The position numbers and the translations under genes were made by a program. From Shewanella zhangzhouensis (lineage in GTDB: Bacteria > Pseudomonadota > Gammaproteobacteria > Enterobacterales > Shewanellaceae), in assembly GCF_019457615.1 (NCBI RefSeq), contig NZ_CP080414.1, positions 3,036,501 to 3,100,500 of the forward strand: a DNA stretch of 64,000 bases, written 5' to 3'. How positions within the stretch are numbered: the stretch's first letter is position 1; each line of letters begins with the position of its first letter. The notes beneath the pieces are model-generated. The model worked only from the letters and a program-made list of their open reading frames with translations. It ran no database searches and had not been told where the DNA came from. Shown here one piece after another: positions 23,741 to 32,688 of this stretch.

Positions 23741-26341
23741 TCAGAAACGCAGGCTATAACGCAGGTTCCAGCGCTGGCCGAGCCAGTCATGGGCTGAGCT
23801 GGCGTAACCATTGGTGGGCGACGAGGCATACGGTGGCTCCTCATCGGTAAGGTTACGAACCGACAACATCAGCGAGTGATTCTCCATCAGGGTCACACCC
23901 ACGCTGGCGCTGAAGGTAAGCCAACTGTCCACTGTCTCGTTATCAAACTTGAAGTCACCATCGCCCATGCTCGAGACATAATGGGCGCTGAGGCTGGCAC
24001 TCCAGTCACCCAGGCTCCAGTCCGTACCGGCATCCAGCACCCGCTCAGGTCGGGCAATTTCGTTGGCACCTGACAGACGGCCAAGGAGGTCCTCTACGTC
24101 GGCATCCGGAGTCACCTGGCGCTCAAAACTGAAGGTTTCTGTGCCACTGACGTAGAAGCTGAACTCGCCTGCCGCCTCTGTCTCAAGGCGATAGGTCATC
24201 CGATAATCGAGGCCATCTGTGGTCTGGCTGCCCACGTTAAAGTAGCCGGTGCGCAGGAAGCTGATGTCGCCATTGCCATCCACCACGCAACCGAACTCGC
24301 CCTTAAGCTCGCTCACCGAACCCACAACAGGCGCAGTGCCTTGTACGCATGCATTGAGGGTTGTGGAGGCATCGATATCCACTATGTCTTCGTGATCGTA
24401 GCGCCAGTAATCCACGGTAAGCTGCCAATTGTCGGTCAAATTCCACGACAGCCCGGCGTTGATGGCTTCAGAGGATTCTGCATCCAACCCCTTGTTACCT
24501 ATGGTTTCCTGATCAAATTCCAGTTCACCATCGATGGCGCCGTTACTGCCACACAGGGCATTGAAAGGCTCACCTGCGCCGCAGTTGATGTATTGGCTGC
24601 CAAGGGAGGTGCCTGCCCCCAGCTGTGAAAGCGAAGGAGCCCGGAAACCCGTGCTCCAGGATGCTCTGAGTACCAGATCTTCGGTGGCCTTATAACGCAG
24701 CGATACTTTGGGGTTGATGTCGCCACCAAAGTCACTGTAGTGGTCGTAACGCAGTGCGGTTATCAGGTCCACATTCTCAAACAGCGGCAGATTGACCTCA
24801 CCATAAAGGGCGTACTGGGTTCTGTCGGCGGCGGCATCACTGGCGCCAAGGCCAATCACATCGTCGTTTACCGCTGATGCGGCCGGATTATCAACAATTT
24901 CTTCGCTGCGAAGCTCGGCGCCAAATACAGCGCTTACCAGGCCAGCATTCATCTCAAAGAGTTCACCACTGATGTTGGCATCCAGCGACATCACCTCAGA
25001 CTCGCCGCGGCGAATGGCACTGTCACGCAGCGCCGCTATCGCCTCTTCACTGTTGTCCATCCCCAGGTTAAACGGATTAAAGCTGCCGCTGGCAATGGCA
25101 TCGGCCAACGCATTGCGGTTCATATAGCCCGCCACATGGGTCACTTCGTTGCTGGACTTACCGTAGCTTGCTGCTGACTCCCAACCCCAGTCGCCCCACT
25201 CACCACGAAGTCCGGCAAGTACACGATAGCTTTCGGTATCGTATTCCTGAATTCTGCGCTCTGGCATGCGGGTACGTACCCGTATGCTGTTGCTGTCATC
25301 GCCATCTGCGGCATTGATGTCACGTACATAGTCAGGCACGTAGGCGGCGTCACCGGGAACCGTTACCGTGTACCCAGCTGGCGCCTCATAGGCATGGCCG
25401 GTGTTTTGCTGATACATGGCCTCGGCAAAGAAGGTCATATCGTTGCCAAGCTGCCACTGGTGATTGAGTGTTGCACCGATATTCTCGAAATCGGGTTGAA
25501 TGGCGCGCTGGATAACATAGTCATAATTACAGGCTTCGCCGCCCCAGCGGGTGTCATCACCACACCAGTCTTCGGCATAGTAATTACCGTCAATCACCAT
25601 CTCTGTATAAGAGGTGTAAGTCACATTGATAGGACGATCGCTGTTAAAAATTGCGTTGCGCTTGGCGTAATCCAGCACCACTGTGGTGTTGGTGTTGTCG
25701 GTGGCAAAGCCGCCCGCGTAGGTCAGTCCGGTGCGACTGGCATCGTGGTCACTGGTGTCATTGCCGTACTGGGCCGTGAGTTCATGCCCGACAAAATCCT
25801 TACGCAGAATGAAGTTAATCACCCCGGCGATGGCATCTGAGCCATAAATAGACGAGGCGCCATCGGTCAGTACATCGATGCGCTCAATGGCCGCCATGGG
25901 AATGGCATTAACGTTTACAAAGGAGTCTGAGCCATTGGAGAAAGAGTCCACCGCGACCCGGCGACCATTCACCAGTACCAGAGTCGAACTTGAACCCAGG
26001 CCACGCAAACTCACCCCGGCTGCACCGGCCGGTGCGCCATCGGCGCCGCCAACGCCACCGGTTTCGGTGAAGGTGCCGGCACTTGCCGCCTGGGGCAGAT
26101 CCTTGAGGAATTCGGCAATGGTGTCATAGCCACGCTTGATAAGTTCTTCCTGATCAAACGACTGCAGCGGATTGGCACCTTCCATATCCACCCCTTTCAG
26201 ACGTGAACCGGTGATCTGAATTTTTTCGAGTTTGGATTCGGCTGAAATAGCCTTGTCGTTATCGGCCGCATGGGCCATGGCGATGGTCAGGGCTGACAGG
26301 GCAAAACCGGAAATGGCGCAGGCAAATACTGAAACTTTCAT
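23741..26341 (-). CDS. TonB-dependent outer-membrane receptor
   Basis: 866 residues from ATG 26341 (GGGAG 7 bases upstream); it begins MKVSVFACAISGFALSALTI with a cleavable signal ending AHA. A plug domain follows (ITGSRLKGVDMEGANPLQSF, then SLRGLGSSSTLVLVNGRRVA), then a beta-barrel ending in aromatic RWNLRYSLRF. Proteins of this group take up peptides or oligosaccharides using TonB energy. As first gene of the operon with a carrier and an isoaspartyl dipeptidase, and divergent from a cyanophycinase, it probably imports cyanophycin dipeptides. The DNA of the barrel is GC-balanced like the core genome. Confidence 0.9.
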   Translation of the reverse strand: MKVSVFACAISGFALSALTIAMAHAADNDKAISAESKLEKIQITGSRLKGVDMEGANPLQSFDQEELIKRGYDTIAEFLKDLPQAASAGTFTETGGVGGADGAPAGAAGVSLRGLGSSSTLVLVNGRRVAVDSFSNGSDSFVNVNAIPMAAIERIDVLTDGASSIYGSDAIAGVINFILRKDFVGHELTAQYGNDTSDHDASRTGLTYAGGFATDNTNTTVVLDYAKRNAIFNSDRPINVTYTSYTEMVIDGNYYAEDWCGDDTRWGGEACNYDYVIQRAIQPDFENIGATLNHQWQLGNDMTFFAEAMYQQNTGHAYEAPAGYTVTVPGDAAYVPDYVRDINAADGDDSNSIRVRTRMPERRIQEYDTESYRVLAGLRGEWGDWGWESAASYGKSSNEVTHVAGYMNRNALADAIASGSFNPFNLGMDNSEEAIAALRDSAIRRGESEVMSLDANISGELFEMNAGLVSAVFGAELRSEEIVDNPAASAVNDDVIGLGASDAAADRTQYALYGEVNLPLFENVDLITALRYDHYSDFGGDINPKVSLRYKATEDLVLRASWSTGFRAPSLSQLGAGTSLGSQYINCGAGEPFNALCGSNGAIDGELEFDQETIGNKGLDAESSEAINAGLSWNLTDNWQLTVDYWRYDHEDIVDIDASTTLNACVQGTAPVVGSVSELKGEFGCVVDGNGDISFLRTGYFNVGSQTTDGLDYRMTYRLETEAAGEFSFYVSGTETFSFERQVTPDADVEDLLGRLSGANEIARPERVLDAGTDWSLGDWSASLSAHYVSSMGDGDFKFDNETVDSWLTFSASVGVTLMENHSLMLSVRNLTDEEPPYASSPTNGYASSAHDWLGQRWNLRYSLRF

Positions 26342-26700
26342 GAGAAGCTCCCAAAAATAAACGAATAATTTTTCAGGCGCGCGCCTAAGCCACCGGACGT
26401 GGTCAATACGTGGCACAAAAAAGTTGTGCGTTCACGGTGCAGGCGTGCAGCTGAGCAAAAAATGAGGCGTGGGAGCCTTAGCGATGACGCAGGACAGCCC
26501 ACTGAACCTTAAAGTTCAGTGGTTTATTCGTCCCACCATTCGGACAGATACCAGGTACGGTAATGGTATCTTTCAAGAGAAGTTGATACTGGAAACATAT
26601 CCACCAAATGTGAAATCAATGTTATTGACCGGTAAACAAGCTAGCCGTTATAGTGGCGACCAGTCAATACGTGGCATGCAAAATTTTTTAGAGCAGAGCC
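26342..26700. promoter_or_regulatory. Divergent control region between the TonB receptor and the cyanophycinase
   Basis: 359 bases with no gene. A perfect 9-base inverted repeat CCACTGAAC/GTTCAGTGG (26499-26507 and 26514-26522) sits near the middle and could be an operator. A 14-base direct repeat GTCAATACGTGGCA occurs near both ends, at 26402-26415 (61 bases before the receptor start, which reads leftward) and at 26663-26676 (25 bases before the cyanophycinase). The symmetry suggests that one regulator controls both directions. No regulator gene is encoded next to it. Confidence 0.65.
26625..26654 (+). promoter_or_regulatory. Sigma-70-type promoter of the cyanophycinase gene
   Basis: TTGACC at 26625-26630 and TATAGT at 26649-26654 are separated by 18 bases. 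This places the transcript start about 40 bases before the ATG at 26701. One copy of the 14-base direct repeat lies over the expected start site, where a bound repressor would block initiation. Confidence 0.65.
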
Positions 26701-28434
26701 ATGACCTCAAAATTTCTCTCGTTTATCGGTGCTGTTGCCCTGTCGATGTCAATCGCGCCCTTTGCTGCGTCCGCTGCGGCCAAACCCTATAACCCAGACA
26801 ATACACCGGAAAAAGACAAGCAACCCATCCCAACACTGTCGCTGATGCTGGCGGGTGGCGCTTTATCCGTGTGCAGCTCCCTGAGCCCAAAGCACTGCAC
26901 GGCTGACACAAGCTTCCCGGACAAGGCCAAAACCCGGCATTTGTATGAGCTGAGCGAGCAAAGTCTGGCCCGCTTTCAGGCCACCCCGGCCTGGGCACGA
27001 CTCAACGTCGATACCCAAAGGGCATTGCTCAGCGCTCTGGGCTCTGGGCTCTGGGCTCTGGGCTCTGCAGATAGCAACATTCTCGATGTCGAGGCTCTTC
27101 ATGATCTGCTGGGCCCACTTGGCAATACACTCAATGACGCCAGCTATTTTGCCCTGCTCGACACCCTCGAGTGGGTACAGCTCACCCCGGAAGGTGAGCC
27201 AAAGACAGAGCAAGTACGTTTGGCGCAGGGCAAAAATGCCCAGGGCGCCTCACACTTCAGTGCCTTTGTCAGCCGCGCGGCGCGGCGAGCCGGTAACCAG
27301 CCGCCGAAAATCGGCATAGTCACCGCATCCGCGCGGGATCCGTTTGAAGCCGCCAGTTTTTATCAACAAGCCTTTACTCAGGCGGGCGCGATAGCCCAAT
27401 GGCTACCGTTAGACAGCGCGTTGCAGCAAGCCTGGGAGTTTGATGATAAAGAGGCTGGATGCAATAAGCTGGCAGCGCTTGGTGAGACTTATCAGGGATA
27501 CCACGACAGGCAGCGGGTATACCCGGCGCTGTGGGACAAATTCAATCAGGTTTGTCTTAACCCAGAGCAACTGCTGCACACCCTGGCCTCCCTGGATGGC
27601 CTCTTTCTCTCCGGCGGCGATCAATCCCTCACTCTGGCGGCCTGGCTGGGAGCCGATGGTCAACCGAGCGCAGCACTTGAACTGGTAAAACAACGATTTG
27701 CAAACGGTGAATTGATAATCGGCGGCACCAGCGCCGGTACTGCCGTGATGGCATCGGGTGCCATGATCACCGGCGGCACCAGTCAGGGAGCATTGGATTT
27801 TGGCGTGGTAGCATCAGCCCCTGTCAGCGAGCGATGCGAAGAGCTCAGCTGCGAGGCGCTGAATCCTGCCAACACCCTCACCTACCGGCCCGGTGGCGGT
27901 TTGGGACTCTACCCGTTCGGCGTGACAGATACCCATTTCAGTGAACGCGACAGACAAATCAGACTGCTACTGCTGCAGGATAAAAGCCAAACCGGCCTTG
28001 CGGTGGGTGTCGATGAAAACACCGCACTTTGGCTATCCAAAGATGGCCAATACGGTGTTATCGAAGGTGAAGGCGGCGTCTGGTTCAGTGAGCCTGCATC
28101 TGAAACACAGGGGGTAATTGAAATAAATGCGGCGAAAAGCCATGGCCCGAACTCCGATAAAGCGCAAACACACCAGAGCCCGGCTCACAGCCACATCATC
28201 CACTACCTGCCCCATGGCACCCGACTGAGGTTAAGTCGCGATAAGATCAGGGTTGAAGAACCACAGGGAGAATTACACGAGGTCAGTTGCGCTGGGTTTA
28301 TACCCGCTTGGCTGCCAAGGGATGGATTCACCCTTATCCACCAGCCATATAGCCAATGTCATTCACTGGGTTATTACCAGTCATTGGGGCTTGAACACAG
28401 CACAGGGGTATCGTCAGATAAGCTGACTCAATAA
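26701..28434 (+). CDS. Exported cyanophycinase-like serine peptidase (S51)
   Basis: 577 residues beginning with a signal peptide MTSKFLSFIGAVALSMSI and cleavage near ASAAA. The peptidase S51 core contains FLSGGDQSLTLAAWL and the nucleophile elbow IIGGTSAGTAVMASG with S344, followed by GGGLGL. Cyanophycinases cut multi-L-arginyl-poly-L-aspartate into beta-Asp-Arg dipeptides. The signal peptide makes this an extracellular or periplasmic form (CphE type) for foreign cyanophycin. The protein is longer than intracellular CphB (about 280 residues), with an N-terminal region of about 190 residues before the core that I do not recognise. A tandem heptamer lies inside residues 112-122. Divergent partners supply uptake and dipeptide cleavage. 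Confidence 0.85.
   Translation: MTSKFLSFIGAVALSMSIAPFAASAAAKPYNPDNTPEKDKQPIPTLSLMLAGGALSVCSSLSPKHCTADTSFPDKAKTRHLYELSEQSLARFQATPAWARLNVDTQRALLSALGSGLWALGSADSNILDVEALHDLLGPLGNTLNDASYFALLDTLEWVQLTPEGEPKTEQVRLAQGKNAQGASHFSAFVSRAARRAGNQPPKIGIVTASARDPFEAASFYQQAFTQAGAIAQWLPLDSALQQAWEFDDKEAGCNKLAALGETYQGYHDRQRVYPALWDKFNQVCLNPEQLLHTLASLDGLFLSGGDQSLTLAAWLGADGQPSAALELVKQRFANGELIIGGTSAGTAVMASGAMITGGTSQGALDFGVVASAPVSERCEELSCEALNPANTLTYRPGGGLGLYPFGVTDTHFSERDRQIRLLLLQDKSQTGLAVGVDENTALWLSKDGQYGVIEGEGGVWFSEPASETQGVIEINAAKSHGPNSDKAQTHQSPAHSHIIHYLPHGTRLRLSRDKIRVEEPQGELHEVSCAGFIPAWLPRDGFTLIHQPYSQCHSLGYYQSLGLEHSTGVSSDKLTQ
27034..27067. repeat. Tandem GCTCTGG heptamer inside the cyanophycinase gene
   Basis: Four full GCTCTGG units and a fifth cut by one base lie at 27034-27067, encoding SALGSGLWALGSA. 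Because 7 is not a multiple of 3, the three reading phases give different residues, and loss or gain of a single unit would shift the frame of the remaining 450 residues. Confidence 0.95.
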
Positions 28435-28467
28435 CCAATAACAAATAGCAAGCTGGGCCTTATTCCG

Positions 28468-29193
28468 TCAGTCTGGGGCCGGCACTGTCTCCAACACGGC
28501 AGCGGCCTCAGGACACATTGGGTTGACGAACACCCCGACAGGCACCTCCATCAGGTGAGTGGAAGAAAACTGCAGGTCTTCCCGCATCGCTTTTGGCAAG
28601 GTGAGCACACTTAATGCGTCACTGTCGCCGAACGCGTAGTCCACCCGTCCTTTACTGAGCATCCTTAATCCTGTTGAGATATCACTGACAAACTCGATGG
28701 TGAGTCCAGCATCAATGAATTGCTGAATAAAGCTGCCGTCTACTTTTGAGCGAAGCAAGGCAATGGTTCCCCCGCCCAACTCGGATAAGTCCCGCCATAC
28801 AAAAGGGTCATGCCCACGACGACGAAATATGCCCAATACCACTTTGACATCGGATAAAAGCACAAAGCGGGATTGATCCCTGACGATATCTGGAGGGGGA
28901 TAAAATGAAGCACACCAGCTACCTGCAACAATTTCACTCTGTGCACGCGCAGAGGGCAGGAACAGAGGTTGCAGCTCAAATTCAAGTTGGTTTGAGAGCA
29001 GATACTTTTGCAATGCTCTGAAACTGCTACCTTTATCTGCCTGTGTTTCCGTCGTGAATGGTGGATACTCCAGGGCGATAACCGCCAGTGTTCTCGCCCC
29101 ACTTTTTAGTGCCACGTCAGATTGGGCCGCAAACGCCAGCCCAAGCAAGAATACCAACGACATGACGGACACACAGCCTCCAGCGGTCTTCAC
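28468..29193 (-). CDS. Periplasmic solute-binding protein, family 3
   Basis: 241 residues counted from GTG 29193, which has an excellent AAAGGAG 8 bases upstream; an upstream TTG reading is rejected. The signal sequence VMSLVFLLGLAFAAQS is followed by a bacterial periplasmic-binding fold: LAVIALEYPPFT, GSSFRALQKYLLSN, SELGGGTIALLRSKVDGSF, and a C-terminal lobe GRVDYAFGDSDALSVL. No ABC permease is adjacent. In Shewanella such orphan family-3 proteins are common and their ligands mostly unknown. It is convergent with the cyanophycinase gene with only 33 bases between them. Confidence 0.8.
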   Translation of the reverse strand: MKTAGGCVSVMSLVFLLGLAFAAQSDVALKSGARTLAVIALEYPPFTTETQADKGSSFRALQKYLLSNQLEFELQPLFLPSARAQSEIVAGSWCASFYPPPDIVRDQSRFVLLSDVKVVLGIFRRRGHDPFVWRDLSELGGGTIALLRSKVDGSFIQQFIDAGLTIEFVSDISTGLRMLSKGRVDYAFGDSDALSVLTLPKAMREDLQFSSTHLMEVPVGVFVNPMCPEAAAVLETVPAPD

Positions 29194-29357
29194 AACAAGC
29201 GCTCCTTTGATAGCCAAGCCTCTATGAGTCTAGTGCTGTCTTTTACATCGCGCGATTCACTCGCCGTAAGGCAACGGCAAACCTGTCCTGATTTGAAGAG
29301 AAAGTCCCCATGGTTTCAGGCAAGCGGCATGTGGATTTTTCCCAAAAAAGAGGCACT

Positions 29358-29626
29358 GCGGTGGGGCAAGCCAGAGAACGAAAAATACCGCCAGCAAGCC
29401 TGCAGCAGATTGTGGAAATCAGCAGTCAAATTGCCAGGTCGACCACCGAACAAATGCAGTAATCAGGGAAATAAGTCAAAACGCATTGAGCATGAGACAA
29501 ATCAGTGATGACAACAATAAGGAGCTGGACAGGGTTGTGGATGAAGTCGCCAAAGCCACCGGACTGGCGGGCCTTATCGACTCCGAAGTAAAGCTTTTCC
29601 TATTGGTCGCTGACCCGTATTCATAA
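29358..29626 (+). pseudogene. Decayed C-terminal end of a methyl-accepting chemotaxis protein
   Basis: One frame reads AVGQARERKIPPASLQQIVE then ISSQIARSTTEQMQ and hits TAA at 29460. One base back, the next frame continues VIREISQNALSMRQISDDNN, KELDRVVDEVAKATGLA, to TAA at 29624. Together they make the last signalling helix of a chemoreceptor with a one-base deletion. No receptor body or start lies upstream, so about 90 codons of a lost gene remain. Confidence 0.75.
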
Positions 29627-29654
29627 AAAAAGACAGGGCTGCCTGTCTTTTTTA
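29624..29654. terminator. Bidirectional intrinsic terminator
   Basis: AGACAGG, a 4-base loop, CCTGTCT, with A-run before and T-run after. It ends the DUF3297 gene on the minus strand and follows the chemoreceptor remnant on the plus strand. Confidence 0.85.
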
Positions 29655-29691
29655 TTCCAACCTGAATCCGGAATACCGGGCGGCTTGGCCG

Positions 29692-29940
29692 TTACTTGTA
29701 GAAAGCTTCCACTTCGCCCTTGATGGTCATCAGCAGTGGCTGACCACGGCGGTCCAGTGCTTTGCGGGAGGCCACTTTAATCCAGCCTTCGCTGATGCAG
29801 TATTCTTCAACGTCAAAACGCTCTTTGCCGTTGATCTTGATGCCGATATCGTACTCAAACACGGCAGCGACATGGTGTGGGCTGCGGGGGTTGATGGAAA
29901 GGCGGTCCGGCAAGGCTGGCTGTGATTTAGTGTCGTTCAT
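29692..29940 (-). CDS. DUF3297 family protein
   Basis: 82 residues from ATG 29940, with the hallmark block LPDRLSINPRSPHHVAAVFE, then IGIKINGKERFDVEEYCISE and GWIKVASRKALDRRG, ending VEAFYK. This small protein is nearly invariant across many proteobacteria; its role is unknown to me. A reading starting at 29994 adds 18 residues without family support and is not used. Ribosome site is weak (ACGAG). Confidence 0.9.
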   Translation of the reverse strand: MNDTKSQPALPDRLSINPRSPHHVAAVFEYDIGIKINGKERFDVEEYCISEGWIKVASRKALDRRGQPLLMTIKGEVEAFYK

Positions 29941-30102
29941 ACTCGTTATCTGCTCATCAATTGCAATATGAAAATCGTGCGCCATTGTAGGCAATCACCC
30001 GGCCGGGCTCAATAGGCGCTGTTGGTTACCTGTGACCTTAGTGAGCTGCTCCGCGGCCACTAGTGCGTGTTTTCCCGTAAGCCCAACAAGCATCAGGATT
30101 CC

Positions 30103-30708
30103 CTAACTCTGAAGACGCAGCTTCGACAGAACAAACGCCAGCTCGGCCACATTGCTCACGGCCATTTTTTCCAGCAGGTTACGGCGATGGATCTCAACCG
30201 TTCTTTGGGTGATAAATAATTCTGCGGCAATGGTTTTATTGAGTTTGCCCTCAAGCACCCGATGCATTACATCGGTTTCTCTTGGGGACAAGCTATCGAG
30301 CCGCTGCTGAATGTCGGCCGACAGCTGCAGGCTGGCAGCTCGCTCTGTGGCAACCCTTGCCGCCTGGCGCAGCAAGGCCAGCAGTTTGTCACCATCCACC
30401 GGCTTTTCGATAAAATCCATGGCGCCCTGTTGTATTGCTTTCACGGCCATGGAGATATTGCCATGGCCGGTAAGCATTATGGAAACCAGAGGGCCTGGCC
30501 GGGAGAACAGCACCTCCAGCAGGCTCATCCCGTCCATATCGGGCATCTGCACATCCAGCACAGCAACTGCGGGGCGGGACAAGTCGACAGCCGCCAAAAA
30601 ATCCTCTGCCGATGCAAAGCCCCGTGCTTTGATACCAAGGCCTTCGAGCATCCATTTCAGTGACGCCAACACATCGGGGTCGTCATCCACCAGATACACA
30701 TCAATCAT
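30103..30708 (-). CDS. FixJ/TtrR-type response regulator
   Basis: 201 residues: a receiver domain with D8-D9-D10 in YLVDDDPDVL, phospho-acceptor Asp in VLDVQMPDMDG, Thr in IMLTGHG and Lys in FIEKPVD, then a LuxR-type helix-turn-helix (LSPRETDVMHRVLEG and NKTIAAELFITQRTVEIHRR). Its start lies 8 bases inside the end of the sensor kinase gene, so the pair is co-translated. It probably activates the divergent reductase operon at 32,689 on a signal from the kinase, by analogy with TtrR. Confidence 0.92.
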   Translation of the reverse strand: MIDVYLVDDDPDVLASLKWMLEGLGIKARGFASAEDFLAAVDLSRPAVAVLDVQMPDMDGMSLLEVLFSRPGPLVSIMLTGHGNISMAVKAIQQGAMDFIEKPVDGDKLLALLRQAARVATERAASLQLSADIQQRLDSLSPRETDVMHRVLEGKLNKTIAAELFITQRTVEIHRRNLLEKMAVSNVAELAFVLSKLRLQS

Positions 30709-32518
30709 TTTCAGCTCCCAGGGGCATCTCTATGCATATCTCCAGCCCACTGGGGCTGCTCTCGATTTGGGGGGCGATTGCGGGGGCATCAAAACGATTA
30801 TGGGCCGAGATTTTGCCGCCATGTTCTTCAACAATACGTTTGCAAATGACCATGCCCAGTCCCAATCCGTCGGCCTTGGCCGACTCAAATGGGAAAAACA
30901 GCCTGGACAGCTGCGCCTCCGTTAACCCACAACCATTGTCAGACACCCGGATAAGGCAACCCGAGTCAGTGGTTTCAAGGGAAATACCGAGCCACGGCGT
31001 TGGCTGCCCGGCCATGGCGTCCAGGGCATTGAGCAGTACATTCACCAACACCTGGGTCATAAGCCCGGGATCCAGCCTGGCCTCGACCTCAGCGAGGGTC
31101 AATGAAGGTTCAAGTTTCAACCGTTTAAGCTCCGGCGAGATCAGCGCCAGGGTCTCTTCAATCAGGGTATCCACCCGATAAGGCACACTGCGACTGGGCT
31201 GCTGGCAGAAACTTCGCAGGCGGCTGATGGTTTCCTGGGCCCTGTCGACCTGTGTCAGTACCCCGCCAAGGGCCGATGCTATCTCGGGTTCATGGTCTTT
31301 AAGCCGATACAGACAGCCCTGGGCAAGATAGCGGATCCCCGCCAACGGCTGTTTCAATTCATGGGAGATCCCCGACGCCATCTCTCCGGTAAGCAAAACC
31401 CGCTGAGCTCGATAAAACTGGCGCTGCTGCTCGTTAAACGCCCGCTGGGTCTCCCGATGCTGTTCAATTTCCGTCTCCAGTGCACGGGTACGTTTAACCA
31501 CCAGCCGCTTTATCCGCAGGTGATGCAGATACCCCAAAAGCAAACACAGAACTATCGCCCCAAACCAGGGCATGGCGGCAGAGGCGACCCGCTGCCAGTT
31601 GGTTTGAAATGGCCATTCTCTCAAGGTGTGTTTGAGCGCAAATACCCGATTATCGTTTACCGGCACAGACCAGCCGCGATAGCCGCCAGTGACGGCCGCC
31701 GCCGTGTTGGCATCCATCGACAACAACGCCCTGGCCACCTCGGTTGCCAGGGCACTTTTGGTGTGGCCAAGCTTGGAGAGTGCGGTATAGGGATAGAGTT
31801 CGCTCGAGACACCACAGGCAAATCCGGGTGTCGATTTCGCCAGGGCAATATCAAAAGCTCCCTCCGGGTACTCGCCACGGGCAATGGCCTGCTCCAATAC
31901 GCAGGCGGGCAGAATGGCCATATCTGCCTCATGCAGCCACAGCTTTTGCAATAGTTTGGTCTGAGGAAACCCTTCAAAGGTCAGTCCGGGCAAATCTGCG
32001 ACAGGGTCCAAGCCCCGCCTCACCATCTCGCCGGCAAAAATCAGAAAGCCACCAAAGGCCCGGGGATCAGTGGACACAATGTTAAGCTCGGCAAGCTGCT
32101 GCCAACGGGTGACCGGGGCGCCCGCGCGCACCACCAATGCCGAGCCCATGGCACGGGCAGGATCCCGACCGTCGGCAGGGATCAGTGTCAGTAATTGACT
32201 GGCGCCCCAGTCTTTTTTGTAGCCCACGGCAACAAACTGATTGGAGATAATAAAGTCCAGTGCCCTGGCCTTAACCTGCCTGTCAAGCTCCGATGGTGTC
32301 AGCGGTTCGATGCGGATGCCATGCCCTGTCTGCCGGGCCAGATAATCGGCGGTGGCTTGCCAGGCACTCAGGGTGTCCGAGCGCTCGGCAAAGGTGAGAA
32401 TACCAATGCGCACAGTCTGTCTGTTCTGCCCTATTTCGCTGGCAGACACCCCGGCAAAGGCCATCGCCACTGGCAGCAACGCCAACATTACTAAAAGCCG
32501 CCACACCTGACTCATCAT
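30701..32518 (-). CDS. TtrS-like sensor histidine kinase with periplasmic phosphonate-binding-type domain
   Basis: 605 residues. An N-terminal signal/anchor is followed by a periplasmic domain like PhnD/TtrS (TVRIGILTFAERSDTLSAWQ, FIISNQFVAVGYKK, DPRAFGGFLIFAGEM), one transmembrane helix near residues 320-340 (FGAIVLCLLLGYLHHL), then a cytoplasmic kinase. The H-box is GISHELKQPLAGIRYLAQG, the N-box VLLNALDAM, G1 DNGCGL and G2 GLGLGMVICKRIVEEHGG. TtrS senses tetrathionate in the periplasm. Here the neighbouring genes are a flavoprotein reductase rather than TtrABC, so the ligand is probably the organic acceptor of that enzyme. Confidence 0.9.
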   Translation of the reverse strand: MMSQVWRLLVMLALLPVAMAFAGVSASEIGQNRQTVRIGILTFAERSDTLSAWQATADYLARQTGHGIRIEPLTPSELDRQVKARALDFIISNQFVAVGYKKDWGASQLLTLIPADGRDPARAMGSALVVRAGAPVTRWQQLAELNIVSTDPRAFGGFLIFAGEMVRRGLDPVADLPGLTFEGFPQTKLLQKLWLHEADMAILPACVLEQAIARGEYPEGAFDIALAKSTPGFACGVSSELYPYTALSKLGHTKSALATEVARALLSMDANTAAAVTGGYRGWSVPVNDNRVFALKHTLREWPFQTNWQRVASAAMPWFGAIVLCLLLGYLHHLRIKRLVVKRTRALETEIEQHRETQRAFNEQQRQFYRAQRVLLTGEMASGISHELKQPLAGIRYLAQGCLYRLKDHEPEIASALGGVLTQVDRAQETISRLRSFCQQPSRSVPYRVDTLIEETLALISPELKRLKLEPSLTLAEVEARLDPGLMTQVLVNVLLNALDAMAGQPTPWLGISLETTDSGCLIRVSDNGCGLTEAQLSRLFFPFESAKADGLGLGMVICKRIVEEHGGKISAHNRFDAPAIAPQIESSPSGLEICIEMPLGAEND

Positions 32519-32688
32519 GTTCCCCGATTAGATTACACCGGGATTATCGGCCCTGGCCGAGCAGCCCGCATCTTTAACTTCCCGGGAGTTGATCCGCTTC
32601 ACAGCCTGATGTGCCTTTCGGAAAACCACTATATAGCCGCTGCCCGCTTTTTGATTCCATGGCCTTGTCATCATGAAGTGAGGCCACT

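Noticed and set aside
29122..29508. 128-aa plus-strand frame before the chemoreceptor remnant
   Set aside because: It runs antisense through the signal peptide of the solute-binding protein and only shares bases with the remnant in another frame.
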